Below, piece after piece: positions 50,575 to 61,137 of a stretch of DNA of 64,000 bases. Source of the DNA: CAIWHR01 sp963811685. GTDB lineage: Bacteria; Pseudomonadota; Gammaproteobacteria; Burkholderiales; Casimicrobiaceae. The stretch's first letter is position 1. Each line of letters starts with the position of its first letter. The position numbers and the translations under genes were made by a program. The stretch lies in the NCBI GenBank assembly GCA_963811685.1, contig CAWESK010000017.1, forward strand, positions 124,001 to 188,000, written 5' to 3'. The notes under the pieces are model-generated. The model saw only the letters and a list, made by a program, of their open reading frames with translations. It did not search any database and was not told where the DNA came from.

Positions 50575-51732
50575 CTACCGCAGTCCGAACAGCATCGCCC
50601 GCGTGAACGCGCGCTTCGCCGGCGGCAGCGCGTCGAGCAGAGTGAGCGCCAACCCGCGCGGCCAGCGCACGAGCGCAACATCGTTGCCGAACAGGTTGAC
50701 GAGACCGTGGGTGAGCGCGATGCCCGCCCAGCGATCGGTCCGGCGCCCGCGCGCGTGACGGCGAAGCATCGAGGCGTCGCCCAGCGTGTCCCGCGGCGCA
50801 TCGATGACAGCCTGGGCGAGCTCGAAGGCGTCGCGCAGGCCGACGTTGAATCCCTGCCCCGCGACCGGATGCAGCGTCTGCGCGGCATTGCCCAGCGCAA
50901 CGCACCGCGTGCCGACCGTCGCCATCGCGTATTCGAGGGCGAGCGGAAACGTGCGCCGCGGCCCGACGCGGGCAAACCCGCTGATGCGCGGCGCAAAATG
51001 GCGGTCGAGCTGCGCCAGGAACGTGGCGTCGGCAAGCGTGAGCAGCATTTCGGCGCGCTCCGGCGTCGCGGTCCAGACGAGCCCGTAGTGGTCCTCCTGC
51101 GGCAACAGCGCGAGCGGACCGTCCGGGGTGAACCGCTCGTAGGCGATGCCGTCCTGCGGAACGTCGCGCCAAAGTTCTGCGACGATGGCGACCTGTCCAT
51201 AATCATGACGTTGGCGCGGCACGCCGGCCACGGTCGCGCCGGTGCCGTCGGCGATCGCGGCGAGGCGCGCGAGAATCGGCTGTCCGTCGCCGCCCTCGCA
51301 TTCGACCGCCGCATAGGCGGGCGTCCCGCCGACCGCCGTCACCGCGACGCCGTGACGGATGCCCACACCAGCGCGCGCGAGCGCCGCGTCGAGCGCCGCC
51401 TGCAGCGCGCGGTAGCTGACCACGTAGCCCAGCGCCGGCAGGTCGTTTTCGTCTGCCGTCAGACGGGTGCTCCCGAACCCGCCCGCCTGCGATATGTCGA
51501 TGGCGGTGATCGGCGTGACCGCGCCCCGCCTTGCCGCGATGGCGCCCCAGACGCCGAGGCGCTCGAAAATGAGGCGCGCGCCGTGCGACAGCGCGAGCAT
51601 GCGGTCACCGCGCGGCGTTTCGCCCTTCGCCCGCGCATCCAGGACGACGACGTCGAGATCGGCATCGGACACCGCGAGCGCGAGCGTCGCCCCGACGGGT
51701 CCCGCGCCGACGATTGCAAGGTCGTGCAGCAT
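50575..51732 (-). CDS. FAD-dependent hydroxylase, UbiH/UbiF family
   Basis: 385 residues. Ubiquinone-biosynthesis type aromatic hydroxylase. FAD-binding DLAIVGAGPVGATLALAVSD at the N-terminus and, C-terminal, CVALGNAAQTLHPVAGQGFN, the hallmark of the UbiH/COQ6 family. The ATG is chosen by the Rossmann start. The exact ring position (UbiH, UbiF or VisC) cannot be fixed by eye. Same strand as pepP; ubiH-pepP adjacency is common. Confidence 0.92.
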   Translation of the reverse strand: MLHDLAIVGAGPVGATLALAVSDADLDVVVLDARAKGETPRGDRMLALSHGARLIFERLGVWGAIAARRGAVTPITAIDISQAGGFGSTRLTADENDLPALGYVVSYRALQAALDAALARAGVGIRHGVAVTAVGGTPAYAAVECEGGDGQPILARLAAIADGTGATVAGVPRQRHDYGQVAIVAELWRDVPQDGIAYERFTPDGPLALLPQEDHYGLVWTATPERAEMLLTLADATFLAQLDRHFAPRISGFARVGPRRTFPLALEYAMATVGTRCVALGNAAQTLHPVAGQGFNVGLRDAFELAQAVIDAPRDTLGDASMLRRHARGRRTDRWAGIALTHGLVNLFGNDVALVRWPRGLALTLLDALPPAKRAFTRAMLFGLR

Positions 51733-51784
51733 CGTTCGGTCCGCCGCGGGCGCGCCCTTTGCGCGACGCCCGGGCGATGGGGGA

Positions 51785-53114
51785 TTAGCGCCGGCAGGCG
51801 GCCTCGACCTCGGCAACGGTCTTTGGCGCCGCCGCGGTCAGGTTATCGATGCCGGCCGCCGTCACGAGCACGTCGTCCTCGATGCGCACGCCGATGTCCC
51901 AGAAGTGCTCGGGCACGTTGTCGGCCGGACGAATGTAGGTGCCGGGCTCGACGGTGAGCACCATCCCCGGAGCGAGCTTCTGCGACGCGCCCTTCACGCG
52001 ATACGAGCCGGCGTCGTGCACATCGAGACCCAGCCAATGACCGGCGCGATGCATGTAGTACTGCTTGTAGCTGCCGTTCTCGAGCACCTCGTCGAGCGTG
52101 CCCTTGCAGAGGCCGACGTCGATATAGCCCTGCGCCAGCACGCGCTCGGCGACCATATGATAATCATGGAAGTCGGCGCCCGGGCGCACGGCGTCGAGAC
52201 ACGCGAGCTGCGCTGCTGAGCACGAGCTCGTAGATGTCCTTCTGCGGGCCCGTAAAACGGCCGCCCGCGGGGAACGTGCGCGTGATGTCCGACGCGTAGC
52301 CGTGGAATTCGCACCCGGCATCGATCAGCAGCAGATCGTTTTCCTGCAGCTGGCGGTTGTTGTCGCGATAGTGCAGCACGCACGCATTGGGCCCGCCGGC
52401 GACGATCGACGGGTAGGCGACCGCCTGCGCCCCGGAGCGCAGGAACTCATGCGCGAGCTCGGCCTCGACCTGGTATTCGTACCAGCCGACCCGCGTGCTC
52501 TCCATCGCACGGCGATGCGCGCCGGCGGAGATTTCGGCCGCGCGGCGCATCAGCTTCAGCTCATGCTCGTCCTTGACGAGGCGCAACGCGTCGAGCGGCT
52601 GGCGCACGTCGATGATTTCCTCGGGCGCGGCGACACCGATGCGGGCGCGGCTGCGAACCTCGTTCAATAAATCGGTGACTTTGCGGTCCCACGGCGCGAA
52701 GAGGCCGAGCGGCGTGAAGAGCGCCGGCTGGTCCGAGGCGAGATCCGGGAGCATCTTGTCGAGCTCGGTGATCGGGTGCGCCTCGTCGAAGCCGAAGATC
52801 TCGCGCGCGGCGTCGGGACCGTACCGGAAGCCGTCCCAGATTTCGCGTTCCGCGTTCTTGTCGCGGCAGAAAAGCAGGTGACGGTCGCCTTCGGCTCCGT
52901 CCTTGCCGGCAACGAGGACGACGACCGCTTCCGGCTCCGGAAAGCCGGACACGTAATGGAAATAGCTGTCGAACCGGTACGGATAAAGCGAATCGCGGTT
53001 GCGCGCATACTCGGGCGCCGTCGGCACGATCGCGAGGCCGCCGCCCGCCTGGGCGTGCATTTGCGCAAGCAGCGCCTTGCGGCGCGCGCGATGGGTCTGG
53101 TAGACGTTCTTCAT
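51785..53114 (-). CDS. pepP: Xaa-Pro aminopeptidase (one frameshift)
   Basis: About 442 residues after removing one base near 52214. Manganese metallopeptidase releasing residues in front of proline. N-terminal creatinase-like domain (PYRFDSYFHYVSGFPEPEAV), then the pita-bread domain. Metal ligands are in LLIDAGCEFHGYASDITRTF (first Asp pair), HRAGHWLGLDVHD (His), VLTVEPGTYI (Glu) and WDIGVRIEDDVLVT (Glu). Upstream of ubiH by 52 bases. Confidence 0.93.
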
Positions 53115-53193
53115 TGGAGGGACCTTCGGGCGAAGGCGGCATTATAGGACCTGCCGGGGATGCCTCGCGGAATCGGTGCGTTAACATTGCCCG

Positions 53194-53832
53194 ATGACGA
53201 ACGGACCGCCCCCTGGCGACGCCGCGCCGCACGGCACCGCGTTGCGCGACGCGAAGCTCTCGCTGCGCCGCCACGTGCTCGCGCGCCGGGATTCGCTCGA
53301 CTCCGCGTCGCGCATCGCAGGCGGCAGCGCGATTGTCGGCAAGCTCGTCGCGTTGCCGTCGTTCGTTGCCGCGCGAACCGTTCTGCTGACGCTTCCCTTT
53401 CGCAGCGAATGGGACACGCTGCCGCTCGTTCGGCAGGCGCTCGCCGCCGGGCGGACGGTTGCCGTCCCCCGCGTGAACGCGATCACGCGGATGCTGGAGC
53501 TTTTCGCGATCGCGGACCCGGCATGCGATGCCGGCGTGGGACTGCAGGGAATTCCGGAACCGCTGCCGCATTGCCGGGAGCTCGATCCCGTCGCGGTCGA
53601 CTGGGTGCTCGTTCCCGGCGTCGCCTTCGACCGCGAAGGCAGGCGGCTCGGCTACGGTGGCGGCTACTACGACCGGCTGCTGCCGCTGCTGTCGCGCGAC
53701 GCAACGCGGATCGCCGGCGCCTTCGACCTGCAGATCGTCGATCGCGTGCCGGCGGGCCCGCATGACGTCACCGTCGATGCGATCGTCACGCCGTCGGAAA
53801 TGATCGTCCCGCCGCCGCGCAACGCGACGTAG
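53194..53832 (+). CDS. 5-formyltetrahydrofolate cyclo-ligase
   Basis: 212 residues. ATP-dependent conversion of 5-formyl-THF to 5,10-methenyl-THF. LRRHVLARRDSLD at the N-terminus, LTLPFRSEWDTLPLV, and the signature DREGRRLGYGGGYYDRLLP (ATP/folate loop). Only 79 bases separate it from divergent pepP, so the 6S RNA gene that often precedes this gene in Proteobacteria is absent here. An MFS gene follows after 2 bases. Confidence 0.93.
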   Translation: MTNGPPPGDAAPHGTALRDAKLSLRRHVLARRDSLDSASRIAGGSAIVGKLVALPSFVAARTVLLTLPFRSEWDTLPLVRQALAAGRTVAVPRVNAITRMLELFAIADPACDAGVGLQGIPEPLPHCRELDPVAVDWVLVPGVAFDREGRRLGYGGGYYDRLLPLLSRDATRIAGAFDLQIVDRVPAGPHDVTVDAIVTPSEMIVPPPRNAT

Positions 53833-53834
53833 CG

Positions 53835-55067
53835 ATGACGGACGGGCCAAATCCGGCGTCGCTGCCGCGGGCGCGCGCCGCGGCCACCGCGCTGGCGGTG
53901 ACGCTCGCACTGCAGATGTTCACCTCGCTCGCCGCGACCGCGACTTCCGTGCTCGCGCCGATGATCGCGAGCGATCTCGACGTCTCGCCAAATCTCATCG
54001 GCGTCTTCGTCGGCATCATTTACGTCGGATCGATGGCCGGCAGCCTTGCCGCCGGCGGCTTCGTCGAGCGCTTCGGCGCGATCCGCGTCTCGCAGACGTG
54101 CGTGCTGCTGTGCGCGGCATCGCTCGCCGCCGTGTGCGCCGGCGCGGCGCCGCCGTCGTCGCTCGTCGTGCTGCTCGCGCTGGCGCCGCTCGCGCTCGGG
54201 CTGGGCTATGGACCGATCACGCCTGCGTCGTCGCACGTGCTGGTTCGCACCGCGCCGCCGTCGCGAATGGCGCTCACGTTCTCGATCAAGCAGACCGGCG
54301 TCCCGGCCGGCGCCGCCCTGGCCGGCGCGCTGCTGCCGGGGCTCGCGCTCGCGCAAGGATGGCGCGCCACCTACCTCGCCATCGCCGCGCTGGGGATCGT
54401 GATCGTCATCGCCGCGGAGCCGACGCGCGCGCGGCTCGACGACGATCGACAGCCCGGGCGCGCGATTTCGCTGGCCGGCGTCTTTGCGCCGCTCAAAATC
54501 GTGATCGGATCGCGGGCGCTGGCGGAACTCGCGATGACCGGCTTCTTCTACGCCGCCACGCAGGTCTGCCTGTCGAGCTTCCTCGTCATCTACCTCACGG
54601 AGACGCTCCATTTCGGCATCGTCGCCGCGGGTCTCGCGCTCACGGTGGCCAACGTGGGCGGCATCGTCGGTCGGATCACGTGGGGCGGGACGGCCGACCG
54701 CTGGGTGCCTCCGCGGGTATTGCTCGGCTCGATCGGCGTCGTCGCCGCGTCATGCGCATTTGCGACGGCGGCATTCGGCGCCGGTTGGCCGCTGGCGCTC
54801 ATCTACGCGGTGTGCGTGTTCTTCGGCGCGACCGCAATCGGCTGGAACGGCGTTCAGCTGGCCGAGATCGCGCGCCGATCGCCGTCCGGCCAGGCGGGGA
54901 CGGTGACGGGCGCATCGGGCTTCATCACTTTCGCGGGAGTCGTCGTCGGGCCGCCGGTCTTTGCGCTGCTCGCGACGGCGACCGGAAGCTACCGGGTCGG
55001 GTTCATCGTGTTCGGAAGCGCGAGCCTCCTTTGCGGGACTCGATTGCTTCTTGGCAAGCGCCGGTAA
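53835..55067 (+). CDS. MFS transporter
   Basis: 410 residues, twelve predicted helices. MFS loop 2-3 motif is relaxed (GFVERFGAIRVSQT). The N-terminal half has VLAPMIASDLDVSPNLIGVF and SSHVLVRTAPPSRMALTF; the C-terminal half has ITWGGTADRWVPPRVLLG, a second copy of the loop motif. Cyanate/nitrate-type and drug-type carriers share these features, so substrate is unknown. Translationally close to the cyclo-ligase gene. The following 196 bases hold only the aceE ribosome site. Confidence 0.88.
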   Translation: MTDGPNPASLPRARAAATALAVTLALQMFTSLAATATSVLAPMIASDLDVSPNLIGVFVGIIYVGSMAGSLAAGGFVERFGAIRVSQTCVLLCAASLAAVCAGAAPPSSLVVLLALAPLALGLGYGPITPASSHVLVRTAPPSRMALTFSIKQTGVPAGAALAGALLPGLALAQGWRATYLAIAALGIVIVIAAEPTRARLDDDRQPGRAISLAGVFAPLKIVIGSRALAELAMTGFFYAATQVCLSSFLVIYLTETLHFGIVAAGLALTVANVGGIVGRITWGGTADRWVPPRVLLGSIGVVAASCAFATAAFGAGWPLALIYAVCVFFGATAIGWNGVQLAEIARRSPSGQAGTVTGASGFITFAGVVVGPPVFALLATATGSYRVGFIVFGSASLLCGTRLLLGKRR

Positions 55068-55263
55068 TTCGCGCGTCGCCGCAAGCCGATTGCGGGAAGA
55101 TCAAAATGGAAATCATTTCCAGTTTGCGCTAACATCGGCGCGGACCGCGCTTCGCGATCCGCCCGCCGCCACGATGCGGCCGGACGTATCGCCGCATACA
55201 ATCGAACCCCCAGCGCACCGGGCCCTCACGCCCGCGGCGCCGCCGTCCGCAGGAGATCCTCCG

Positions 55264-57918
55264 ATGACCACCGATTCCGATCACGACCCCCGGGAAACTC
55301 GGGAATGGCTCGACGCGCTCGACGGCGTGCTCGCCAACGAGGGCCCGGAGCGCGCGCAGTTCCTGATCGAGGCGCTGATCGACAAGGCGCGCCGCTCCGG
55401 CACCTATCTGCCCTTCTCGGCGAACACCGCGTACATCAACACGATCCCGGTCGACAAGCAGGTCAAGCTTCCCGGCGATCAGACGATCGAGGAGCGGATC
55501 CGCAACCACGTCCGCTGGAACGCGATGGCGATGGTCGTGCGGGCGAACAGGGACACCAACGTCGGCGGCCATATCGCGAGCTTCGCGTCGGCAGCGACGC
55601 TGTACGACGTGGGCTACAACCATTTCTGGCACGCGCCGTCGGACACCCACGGCGGCGACCTCGTGTTCGTCCAGGGCCACTCGGCACCGGGCGTCTATGC
55701 GAGAGCGTTCATGCTTGGCCGCCTCACGCCGGAGCAGATGGACAATTTCCGGCAGGAGGTCGATGGCAAGGGCATCTCGTCGTATCCGCATCCGTGGCTG
55801 ATGCCGGACTTCTGGCAGTTCCCGACCGTTTCAATGGGCCTTGGACCGCTGATGGCGATCTACCAGGCGCGGTTCATGAAATATCTTCAGGACCGCGGCC
55901 TCGCGCAAACCGAGGGCCGCAAGGTGTGGTGCTTCTGCGGTGACGGCGAGATGGACGAACCCGAGTCGATGGGCGCCATCGGCATGGCTGGGCGCGAGAA
56001 CCTCGACAACCTGATCTTCGTCGTCAACTGTAACCTGCAGCGTCTCGACGGTCCCGTCCGCGGCAACGGCAAGATCATCCAGGAACTGGAAAGCGACTTC
56101 CGCGGCGCCGGCTGGAATGTCATCAAGGTCGTCTGGGGCACCGGCTGGGACGCGCTGCTCGCCCGCGACAAGCAGGGCATCCTGATGCGGCGAATGATGG
56201 AATGCGTCGACGGCGAGTACCAGACCTTCAAGAGCAAGGACGGCGCCTTCGTCCGCGAGCATTTCTTCAATACGCCGGAGCTCAAGGCCCTCGTCGCCGA
56301 CTGGTCCGACGAGGAAATATGGCACCTCAACCGCGGCGGCCTCGACTCGCACAAGGTCTACGCGGCATTTCACATGGCGGTTCACCACAAGGGCCAGCCG
56401 ACGGTGATCCTCGCCAAGACGATCAAGGGCTTCGGGATGGGGGAGTCGGGCGAAGCGCAGAACATCACGCATCAGCAGAAGAAGATGTCTCTGGAGTCGA
56501 TGCGGCACATGCGCGACCGGTTCCAGATCCGCGTCGCAGACGACAAGCTCGAAGAGGTCCCGTACGTGCTGTTCGCCGCGGACTCGCCGGAGTACCAGTA
56601 CATGGAGGCGCGGCGGATGGAGCTCGGCGGCTACCTGCCGGCGCGGCGGCGCAAGGCCGAAGCGCTCCCCGTGCCGCAACTGGCGATGTTCGAGCGCTTC
56701 CTCAAGAGCACCGACGACCGCGAGATCTCGACCACGATGGCGTTCGTGCAGATCCTGCAGACGCTGCTGCGCGACAAGGCCCTCGGGCCGCGGATCGTGC
56801 CGATCGTCCCGGACGAGTCGCGAACGTTCGGGATGGAGGGAATGTTCCGCCAGCTCGGCATCTGGAACCAGCAGGGGCAGCTCTACACGCCGGAGGACGC
56901 CGACCAGCTGATGTTCTACAAGGAGAAGAAGGACGGGCAGATCCTGCAGGAAGGCATCAACGAGGCCGGCGGGATGTGCGACTGGATCGCCGCCGCGACG
57001 TCGTACTCGACGCACGGCGTGCCGATGATCCCGTTCTACATCTACTACTCGATGTTCGGCTTCCAGCGGATCGGCGACCTTGCGTGGGCGGCGGGCGACA
57101 TGCGCGCCCGCGGCTTCCTGCTCGGGGGGACCGCGGGCCGCACGACGCTGAACGGCGAAGGGCTGCAGCACGAGGACGGCCACTCGCACATGATCTCGGC
57201 GACGGTGCCGAACTGCATTTCGTACGACCCGACATTCGGCTACGAGGTCGCGGTCATCGTCCAGGACGGTCTGCGCAGGATGTACGCCGAGCAGCAGGAT
57301 TGCTATTACTACCTGACGGTGATGAACGAGAACTACACGCAGCCGGCGATGCCCGAAGGGGCGGCGCCTGGCATCATCAAGGGCATGTACCTGTTCCGCG
57401 GCGGCGAGAAGAAAGCGAAGGCGCCGCGCGTGCAGCTGCTGGGCTGCGGCACGATCTTCCGCGAAGTCATCGCCGCCGCCGACCTCCTGCAGAGCGACTG
57501 GGGTGTGGCGTCCGATCTCTGGAGCTGCCCCAGCTTCACGGAGCTCGGCCGAGAGGGGATGGCGGTCGCGCGCGACAACATGATGCACCCGACCGCGAAG
57601 CCGCGGCTATCGCACGTCGAGACCTGCCTCAACGACACCGCCGGCCCGGTGGTCGCCGCGACCGACTACATGCGCGCGTATGCCGAGCAGATCCGCGCCT
57701 TCGTGCCGCGCCGCTACGTCGTGCTCGGCACCGACGGCTTCGGACGCTCGGACACGCGGGAGAAGCTCCGCAAGTTCTTCGAGGTCGACCGCTACTACGT
57801 CACCGTCGCCGCGCTGAAGGCGCTCGCCGACGAAGGCGCGCTGCCGCCTTCGAAAGTCGCGGACGCGATGAAGAAGTACGGGCTCGACCCGGCGAAGCCG
57901 GCGCCGTGGACCGTGTAG
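55264..57918 (+). CDS. aceE: Pyruvate dehydrogenase E1 component, homodimeric type
   Basis: 884 residues. Thiamine-diphosphate enzyme decarboxylating pyruvate and acetylating E2. ThDP motif CGDGEMDEPESMG through VVNCNLQRLDG, substrate-side FWHAPSDTHGGDLVFVQGHS, and YVVLGTDGFGRSDTREKLR near the C-terminus. AGGAG lies 9 bases before ATG. Heads aceE-aceF-lpdA, with the aceF start 10 bases after its stop. Confidence 0.97.
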   Translation: MTTDSDHDPRETREWLDALDGVLANEGPERAQFLIEALIDKARRSGTYLPFSANTAYINTIPVDKQVKLPGDQTIEERIRNHVRWNAMAMVVRANRDTNVGGHIASFASAATLYDVGYNHFWHAPSDTHGGDLVFVQGHSAPGVYARAFMLGRLTPEQMDNFRQEVDGKGISSYPHPWLMPDFWQFPTVSMGLGPLMAIYQARFMKYLQDRGLAQTEGRKVWCFCGDGEMDEPESMGAIGMAGRENLDNLIFVVNCNLQRLDGPVRGNGKIIQELESDFRGAGWNVIKVVWGTGWDALLARDKQGILMRRMMECVDGEYQTFKSKDGAFVREHFFNTPELKALVADWSDEEIWHLNRGGLDSHKVYAAFHMAVHHKGQPTVILAKTIKGFGMGESGEAQNITHQQKKMSLESMRHMRDRFQIRVADDKLEEVPYVLFAADSPEYQYMEARRMELGGYLPARRRKAEALPVPQLAMFERFLKSTDDREISTTMAFVQILQTLLRDKALGPRIVPIVPDESRTFGMEGMFRQLGIWNQQGQLYTPEDADQLMFYKEKKDGQILQEGINEAGGMCDWIAAATSYSTHGVPMIPFYIYYSMFGFQRIGDLAWAAGDMRARGFLLGGTAGRTTLNGEGLQHEDGHSHMISATVPNCISYDPTFGYEVAVIVQDGLRRMYAEQQDCYYYLTVMNENYTQPAMPEGAAPGIIKGMYLFRGGEKKAKAPRVQLLGCGTIFREVIAAADLLQSDWGVASDLWSCPSFTELGREGMAVARDNMMHPTAKPRLSHVETCLNDTAGPVVAATDYMRAYAEQIRAFVPRRYVVLGTDGFGRSDTREKLRKFFEVDRYYVTVAALKALADEGALPPSKVADAMKKYGLDPAKPAPWTV

Positions 57919-57928
57919 GGGGACGACG

Positions 57929-59255
57929 ATGAGCACAATCGAGGTCAAGGTCCCCGACATCGGCGATTTCACCGATGTTCCCGTCATCGAGATCTTCGTC
58001 AAGCCGGGCGACACCGTCGCCGCCGAGGATTCGCTCGTGTCGCTCGAATCGGACAAGGCGACGATGGACGTGCCGTCGCCGGCCGCCGGCAAGGTGAAGG
58101 AGCTCCGCGTCAAGCTGGGCGACAAGGTGAGCGAAGGTTCGATGCTGGTCGTGCTGGAGGCGGATGGCGTAGGCGCGGCGAAGCCCGCATCCGCGGCGGC
58201 GAGCGCCGAAGCGCCGAAGCCTGCGCCCACCGCGCCTGCGGCAGCTCCCGCAGCCGCTCCCCCGCCTCCGGCCGCGCCGAAAGCCGAGCCGGTTCCCGCC
58301 ACTGCTCCGGTCGATGGCGAAGCCTTCAAAGGCGCGCATGCGTCGCCATCGGTGCGCAGGTTCGCGCGCGAACTCGGTGTCGATCTCTCGCGCGTCACAG
58401 GCACCGGGCCGAAGAGCCGCATCCTGCAGGAGGATGTGCAGAGCTTCGTCAAGCAGGCGATGACTGGCGCGGGGCCGGCCGCGGGCGGCGGAGTCGGTGG
58501 ACAAATAAGCGGTGGCGGCGAATTGAATCTGCTGCCGTGGCCGAAGGTCGACTTCGCGAAGTTCGGCGCGTTCGAGGCGCGGCCGCTGTCGCGGATCAAG
58601 AAGATCTCCGGCGCCAATCTCGCCCGCAACTGGGTGATGATCCCGCACGTCACGCAGTTCGACGAAGCCGACATCACCGACCTCGAGGCGTTCCGCGTCG
58701 CCCTCAACAAGGAAAACGAGAAGACCGGCATCAAGCTCACGATGCTCGCGTTCATGATCAGGGCGAGCGTCGCCGCGCTGAAGAAATTCCCGGATTTCAA
58801 CGCGTCGCTCGACGGCGACAATCTCATCGTCAAGCAGTACTTCCACATCGGCTTCGCGGCCGACACGCCGAATGGTCTCGTCGTTCCGGTGATCAAGAAC
58901 GCCGACCAGAAGGGCGTGTCTGCAGATCGCGAAGGAAATGGGCGAGCTCTCGGCGAAGGCGCGCGAGGGCAAGCTCGGGCCGGCCGACATGCAGGGCGGC
59001 TGCTTCTCGATCATCTCGCTGGGCGGCATCGGCGGCACCGCGTTCACGCCGATCATCAACGCGCCCGAGGTCGCGATCCTCGGCGTGTCGAAGTCGCAGA
59101 CGAAACCCGTGTGGGACGGCAAGGCGTTCGCGCCTCGGCTCATGGTGCCGTTGTCGTTGTCCTATGACCATCGCGTGATCGATGGCGCCGCGGCGGCACG
59201 CTTCACCGCGTACCTCGCGGGCCTCCTCGCCGACATGCGCCGGGTGATGCTATGA
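57929..59255 (+). CDS. aceF: Pyruvate dehydrogenase E2, dihydrolipoyl acetyltransferase (one frameshift)
   Basis: About 441 residues after removing one T near 58919 (GTGTCTG for GTGCTG). One N-terminal lipoyl domain with lipoyl-Lys in LESDKATMDVPSP, an Ala/Pro linker, peripheral-subunit-binding domain (ASPSVRRFARELGVDLSRV), and the catalytic domain ending LSYDHRVIDGAAAARF with catalytic His and Asp. After the shift the sequence resumes LQIAKEMGELSAKAREGKLG. A single lipoyl domain is fewer than the three of E. coli E2. Stop overlaps lpdA (ATGA). Confidence 0.94.
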
Positions 59256-61053
59256 GTTCGATTGACGTAAAAGTCCCCGACATCGGGGATTTCAAGGACG
59301 TTCCGGTCATCGAAGTCTTCGTCAAGCCGGGTGACGTCGTCGCGGCCGAGGATTCGCTCGTCACGCTCGAATCCGACAAGGCGACGATGGACGTCCCCGC
59401 GCCAGCAGCGGGGAAAGTCGAAAAGGTCCTCGTCAAGGTTGGCGACAAGGTCAGCGAAGGTTCGCCGATCGTCGTGCTCGACAGCACCGCCGCGGTGGCC
59501 GCCAAAGCGGCGCCCGCCCCCGCCGCGGCACCTTCCGCTTCGTCCGCGCCTGCGAAGCCCGCGCCGCCGGCCACGCCGCCGCGCCGATACCCGGCGCAGC
59601 GACTTACACCGGCAAAGCGGACGTCGAGTGCGAGATGCTCGTGCTGGGCTCCGGGCCGGGCGGCTACAGCGCCGCATTCCGCGCCGCCGATCTAGGACTC
59701 AAGACGGTGCTGGTCGAGCGCTATCCGGCGCTGGGCGGCGTGTGCCTCAACGTCGGGTGCATTCCATCGAAGGCGTTGCTGCACATCGCCGCCGTGATGG
59801 ACGAGGCGAAGACGCTTGGCGAGCACGGCATCGCGTTCGGCCCGCCACAGATCGACCTCGACAAACTGCGCGCCTGGAAGAACAAGGTCGTCGGCAAGCT
59901 GACCGGCGGCATTGGAGGGATGGCGAAGGCGCGCAAGGTCGAGGTCGTCCGCGGCATCGGGCAATTCCTCGATCCGCATCATCTGGAAGTCGAGCTGACC
60001 GAGGGTCCGGCGCAGGCGAAGACCGGCGCGAAGAAGGTCGTCAAGTTCGCGCAGGCGATCATCGCCGCAGGTTCGCAGGTCGTCCGCTTGCCGTTCATCC
60101 CCGAGGATCCGCGCGTGCTCGACTCGACGAGCGCGCTGGAGCTCGCATCGGTGCCGAAGCGGATGCTCGTCATCGGCGGCGGCATCATCGGCCTCGAGAT
60201 GGGGACCGTCTATTCGACGCTGGGCTCGCGCCTCGACGTCGTCGAAATGCTGGACGGATTGATGCCGGGCGCCGACCGCGATCTGGTGCGCGTCTGGGAG
60301 AAGGTGAACAAGCCTCGCTTCGACCGAATCATGCTGTCGACGAAAACCACGGCGGTCGAAGCGAAACCCGACGCATTGTGGGTGACCTTCGAAGGGCCGA
60401 ACGCGCCGAAGGAGCCGCAGCCCTATGACGCGGCGCTGATGAGCGTGGGACGCGCGCCGAACGGAAAGAAGATCGGCGCCGACAAGGCCGGCGTCGCGGT
60501 CACCGATCGCGGCTTCATCCCCGTCGACAACCAGATGCGCACCAACGTGCCGCACATCTTCGCGATCGGCGACATCGTCGGCCAGCCGATGCTGGCGCAC
60601 AAGGCGACGCACGAGGGCCACGTGGCCGCCGAAGCTGCCGCGGGCGAGAAGAGCTACTTCGATGCGCGCGTCATACCGTCCGTCGCGTACACCGATCCCG
60701 AGATCGCGTGGGTCGGCATCACCGAGGACGAAGCCAAGGCGAAGAGCATCAAGGTCGAAAAGGCCCTGTTCCCCTGGGCTGCGTCGGGACGCGCGTTGGC
60801 CAACGGCCGCGATGAAGGGCACACGAAGCTCCTGTTCGACGCCGAGACGCATCGGATCGTCGGCGGCGGCATCGTCGGCACGCACGCCGGCGACCTGATC
60901 GCCGAAATCGCGCTCGCGATCGAGATGGGCGCCGACGCCGTCGACATCGGCCGCACGATCCACCCGCATCCGACACTGAGCGAATCGGTGGGGCTCGCCG
61001 CCGAGGCGTTCGAGGGCGTGTGCACCGACCTGCCGCCGCCGCGGAAGAAGTAG
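59252..61053 (+). CDS. lpdA: Dihydrolipoyl dehydrogenase with N-terminal lipoyl domain (one frameshift)
   Basis: About 600 residues after a one-base correction in the Pro/Ala linker near 59580 (an apparent -1). The first 80 residues are a lipoyl domain nearly identical to that of aceF (lipoyl-Lys in LESDKATMDVPAP). Then the flavoprotein: MLVLGSGPGGYSAAFRAADL, redox disulfide GGVCLNVGCIPSKALLH, NAD site VIGGGIIGLEMGTVYSTLG, and HPHPTLSESVGLAAEAFEG with the catalytic His-Glu region. The lipoyl-E3 fusion is known in Neisseria and Betaproteobacteria. E3 reoxidises the lipoyl groups of the complex. Confidence 0.93.
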
Positions 61054-61137
61054 CGGCCTGCCAAGCTCAACGACTTTCGGCGCCCCGTGTCGTCGACAAG
61101 CTGCGGATTCCGGCACCATCATCCGTTCGCGTCTTGA

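Noticed and set aside
53115..53193. 6S RNA (ssrS), often upstream of the 5-formyl-THF cyclo-ligase gene
   Set aside because: The gap is only 79 bases, too short for a 6S RNA of about 180 bases.
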